From Bacteroides sp. (GTDB lineage: Bacteria; Bacteroidota; Bacteroidia; Bacteroidales; SM23-62): a DNA stretch of 8,069 bases. The DNA lies in NCBI GenBank assembly GCA_030592145.1, contig JAUVKJ010000065.1, positions 1-8,069 on the forward strand. The letters are read 5' to 3'. Of this stretch, positions 7,028 to 8,069 are shown piece by piece. Every line of letters begins with the position of its first letter. Position 1 is the stretch's first letter. The notes beneath the pieces were generated by a model that had not been told where the DNA came from, made no database searches, and was given only the letters and a program-made list of their open reading frames with translations. Both the position numbers and the translations under genes were made by a program.

Positions 7028-7067
7028 TAAAAAAGCAAAAACAGGCCCAATATTGCAATTCATATGG
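7004..7067 (-). repeat. Two imperfect 32-bp tandem direct repeats upstream of the AAA+ gene
   Basis: Units 7004-7035 and 7036-7067 agree at 23 of 32 positions, and 20 of the first 25 positions match (7004-7028 against 7036-7060). The shared core reads CAAAA, then CAGGCC or CAGGCCC, then TGCAA on the + strand. A third CAAAAA begins in register at 7068 but the match soon decays. The period is close to three helical turns and the array covers the -33 box, so paired binding sites for a regulator are plausible. No longer array is present. Confidence 0.5.
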
Positions 7068-7068
7068 C

Positions 7069-7101
7069 AAAAACCAGTTTAAGTACCGTGTAAATACTGG
7101 T
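7069..7101 (-). terminator. Candidate Rho-independent terminator of pgi
   Basis: Read on the minus strand, ACCAGT (7101-7096) pairs with ACTGGT (7078-7073). An inner TTA/TAA (7093-7091 with 7081-7079) lies after a 2-nt bulge, with a 9-nt loop. The stem runs straight into five T (7073-7069). It lies about 50 bases after the pgi stop and before the ATPase promoter, where a terminator would be expected. The stem is modest, so confidence is moderate. Confidence 0.5.
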
Positions 7102-7128
7102 CAGGATTAGGGCAGAACGTATGTGAAT

Positions 7129-7143
7129 CCCCCGGGGGGGGGG
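7129..7143. repeat. C5G10 homopolymer tract after pgi
   Basis: Five C followed by ten G on the + strand, starting eight bases beyond the pgi stop codon on the minus strand. It lies in otherwise AT-rich intergenic DNA. Such a run is prone to slippage in vivo and to length errors in sequencing. It lies outside both coding regions, so any length change would not shift a reading frame. Confidence 0.85.
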
Positions 7144-7150
7144 ACTGGAG

Positions 7151-8069
7151 TTATTTATTCAGGCGCTCCTTGATGGCTTTTGTTTCATCTTCGAAACCAG
7201 GTTTTTCCAGGAGGGCGAACATGTTTTTCTTGTAGGCTTCCACTCCGGGCTGGTTAAAGGGATTGACGCCCAGGAGGTAACCGCTGATCCCGCAGGCCTT
7301 TTCAAAGAAATATACAAGTTCTCCAAGATGGTACTCATCGATCCCGGGGATTTCAATCCGGATGTTCGGAACGCCCCCGTCCACATGGGCCAGCAGGGTT
7401 CCGAGTTCGGCCATCTTGTTCACCTCGTCGATGCGTTTTCCGGCCAGGTAATTCAATCCGTCGAGATTCCCCTTGTCTTCCGGGATGCTCAGAACATTGT
7501 CCGGTTTTTCTACGGACAGGATGATCTCGAAGAGATTTCTTTCGCCTTCCTGGATATACTGTCCCATGGAATGCAGATCTGCTGTGAAGGTAACGCTGGC
7601 AGGGAAGATTCCCTTATTCTCCTTGCCTTCGCTTTCTCCGTAAAGCTGTTTCCACCATTCAGAGAAATAGATCAGTCTGGAGTTATAATTGGCAAGAATT
7701 TCGGTTGTTTTACCTGTCTTGTAAAGTGCATTTCTGGCGGCTGCATAGAGGGCGGAAGGATTATCCTCAAAGGGGATATCCATGCCTGTTTTTTCCTGGA
7801 GGGATTTTGCCCCACTGATGAATTTTCGGATGTCATATCCCGCACAGGCAATGGGCAGCAGGCCAACCGGGGTTAGTACCGAATACCTTCCGCCGGTATC
7901 ATCCGGGATGATGAAGGTACGGTAGCCGGACTCATCAGCCAGTTTTTTCAATGCCCCTTTTCGTTGATCCGTGATGGCGATTATGCGCTGCCTTGCTTCC
8001 TCAGCGCTGGTTTTTTGTTCCAGTTGGTTTTTAAGCAGGCGGAATGCGAGGGCGGGCTCAGTGGTGGTT
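7151..8069 (-). CDS. pgi: Glucose-6-phosphate isomerase, C-terminal part, 5' truncated by window edge
   Basis: Interconverts glucose 6-phosphate and fructose 6-phosphate in glycolysis and gluconeogenesis (cytosol). About 305 C-terminal residues are present, ending at TAA 7153-7151. The frame stays open to the right edge, where it reads [13 protein letters not shown], the family's sugar-phosphate-binding region. Next come [13 protein letters not shown] (7900-7862, matching the first PGI signature), MGQYIQEG (near 7565-7544, likely holding the catalytic Glu) and [19 protein letters not shown] (7282-7226, the second PGI signature with its Lys). It resembles the shorter bacterial PGIs of about 450 residues, so roughly one third is missing beyond the window. 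A TTG at 7951 could be taken for a start, but it is an internal Leu codon because conserved sequence continues upstream. It is co-directional with the AAA+ gene but separated from it by a terminator and a promoter. Confidence 0.95.
   Translation of the reverse strand, partial: TTTEPALAFRLLKNQLEQKTSAEEARQRIIAITDQRKGALKKLADESGYRTFIIPDDTGGRYSVLTPVGLLPIACAGYDIRKFISGAKSLQEKTGMDIPFEDNPSALYAAARNALYKTGKTTEILANYNSRLIYFSEWWKQLYGESEGKENKGIFPASVTFTADLHSMGQYIQEGERNLFEIILSVEKPDNVLSIPEDKGNLDGLNYLAGKRIDEVNKMAELGTLLAHVDGGVPNIRIEIPGIDEYHLGELVYFFEKACGISGYLLGVNPFNQPGVEAYKKNMFALLEKPGFEDETKAIKERLNK

Noticed and set aside
7004..7100. CRISPR array
   Set aside because: Only two diverged tandem units with no spacers between them and no cas genes nearby.
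7328..7876. 182-codon open frame on the plus strand
   Set aside because: It is antisense to the PGI coding sequence with its conserved signatures; it is a shadow frame.

Overview
The window looks like chromosomal DNA from a member of the Bacteroidota, probably an anaerobe. Two lines of evidence point there. Several intergenic regions carry the Bacteroidota-type promoter (-33 TTTG and -7 TAnnTTTG), and clear Shine-Dalgarno sequences are mostly absent. The gene content (a KamA-type radical SAM enzyme, a RACo-like corrinoid activator and a COG2403 GTPase) fits low-oxygen metabolism. The species cannot be named from the sequence alone.

Layout from left to right. (1) The 3' part of rodA, the SEDS peptidoglycan polymerase, runs off the left edge. 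It is followed by a 78-nt extended hairpin with a T-run, then a well-formed promoter. (2) A KamA-family radical SAM/PLP-type protein on the + strand meets a convergent ACP phosphodiesterase-like gene (acpH family) on the - strand, only 5 bp apart. (3) Diverging from acpH is a two-gene + strand unit: a COG2403 P-loop GTPase (cyclic-2,3-diphosphoglycerate-synthase-like) and, 71 bp later, a compact [2Fe-2S]/ASKHA protein resembling RACo, the ATP-dependent reductive activator of corrinoid proteins. (4) A very AT-rich AAA+ ATPase with a DUF4143 C-terminus lies on the - strand and overlaps the RACo-like gene tail-to-tail by 4 bp. Upstream of it are a good promoter, two imperfect 32-bp direct repeats and a terminator. 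(5) The 3' part of pgi (glucose-6-phosphate isomerase), on the - strand, runs off the right edge and has a C5G10 tract just after its stop codon.

The ends of the window (rodA, pgi) are housekeeping genes. The middle is a set of short transcription units of less certain function. The most interesting unit is the GTPase plus compact RACo-like pair. One protein has a GTPase/metallochaperone-like P-loop. The other couples a ferredoxin domain to an ATP-hydrolysing ASKHA domain. No corrinoid protein or methyltransferase is encoded nearby, so their target is unknown. The KamA-like protein also departs from true lysine 2,3-aminomutases at the expected PLP and substrate positions. The AAA+ gene is compositionally foreign-looking and may be an insertion.
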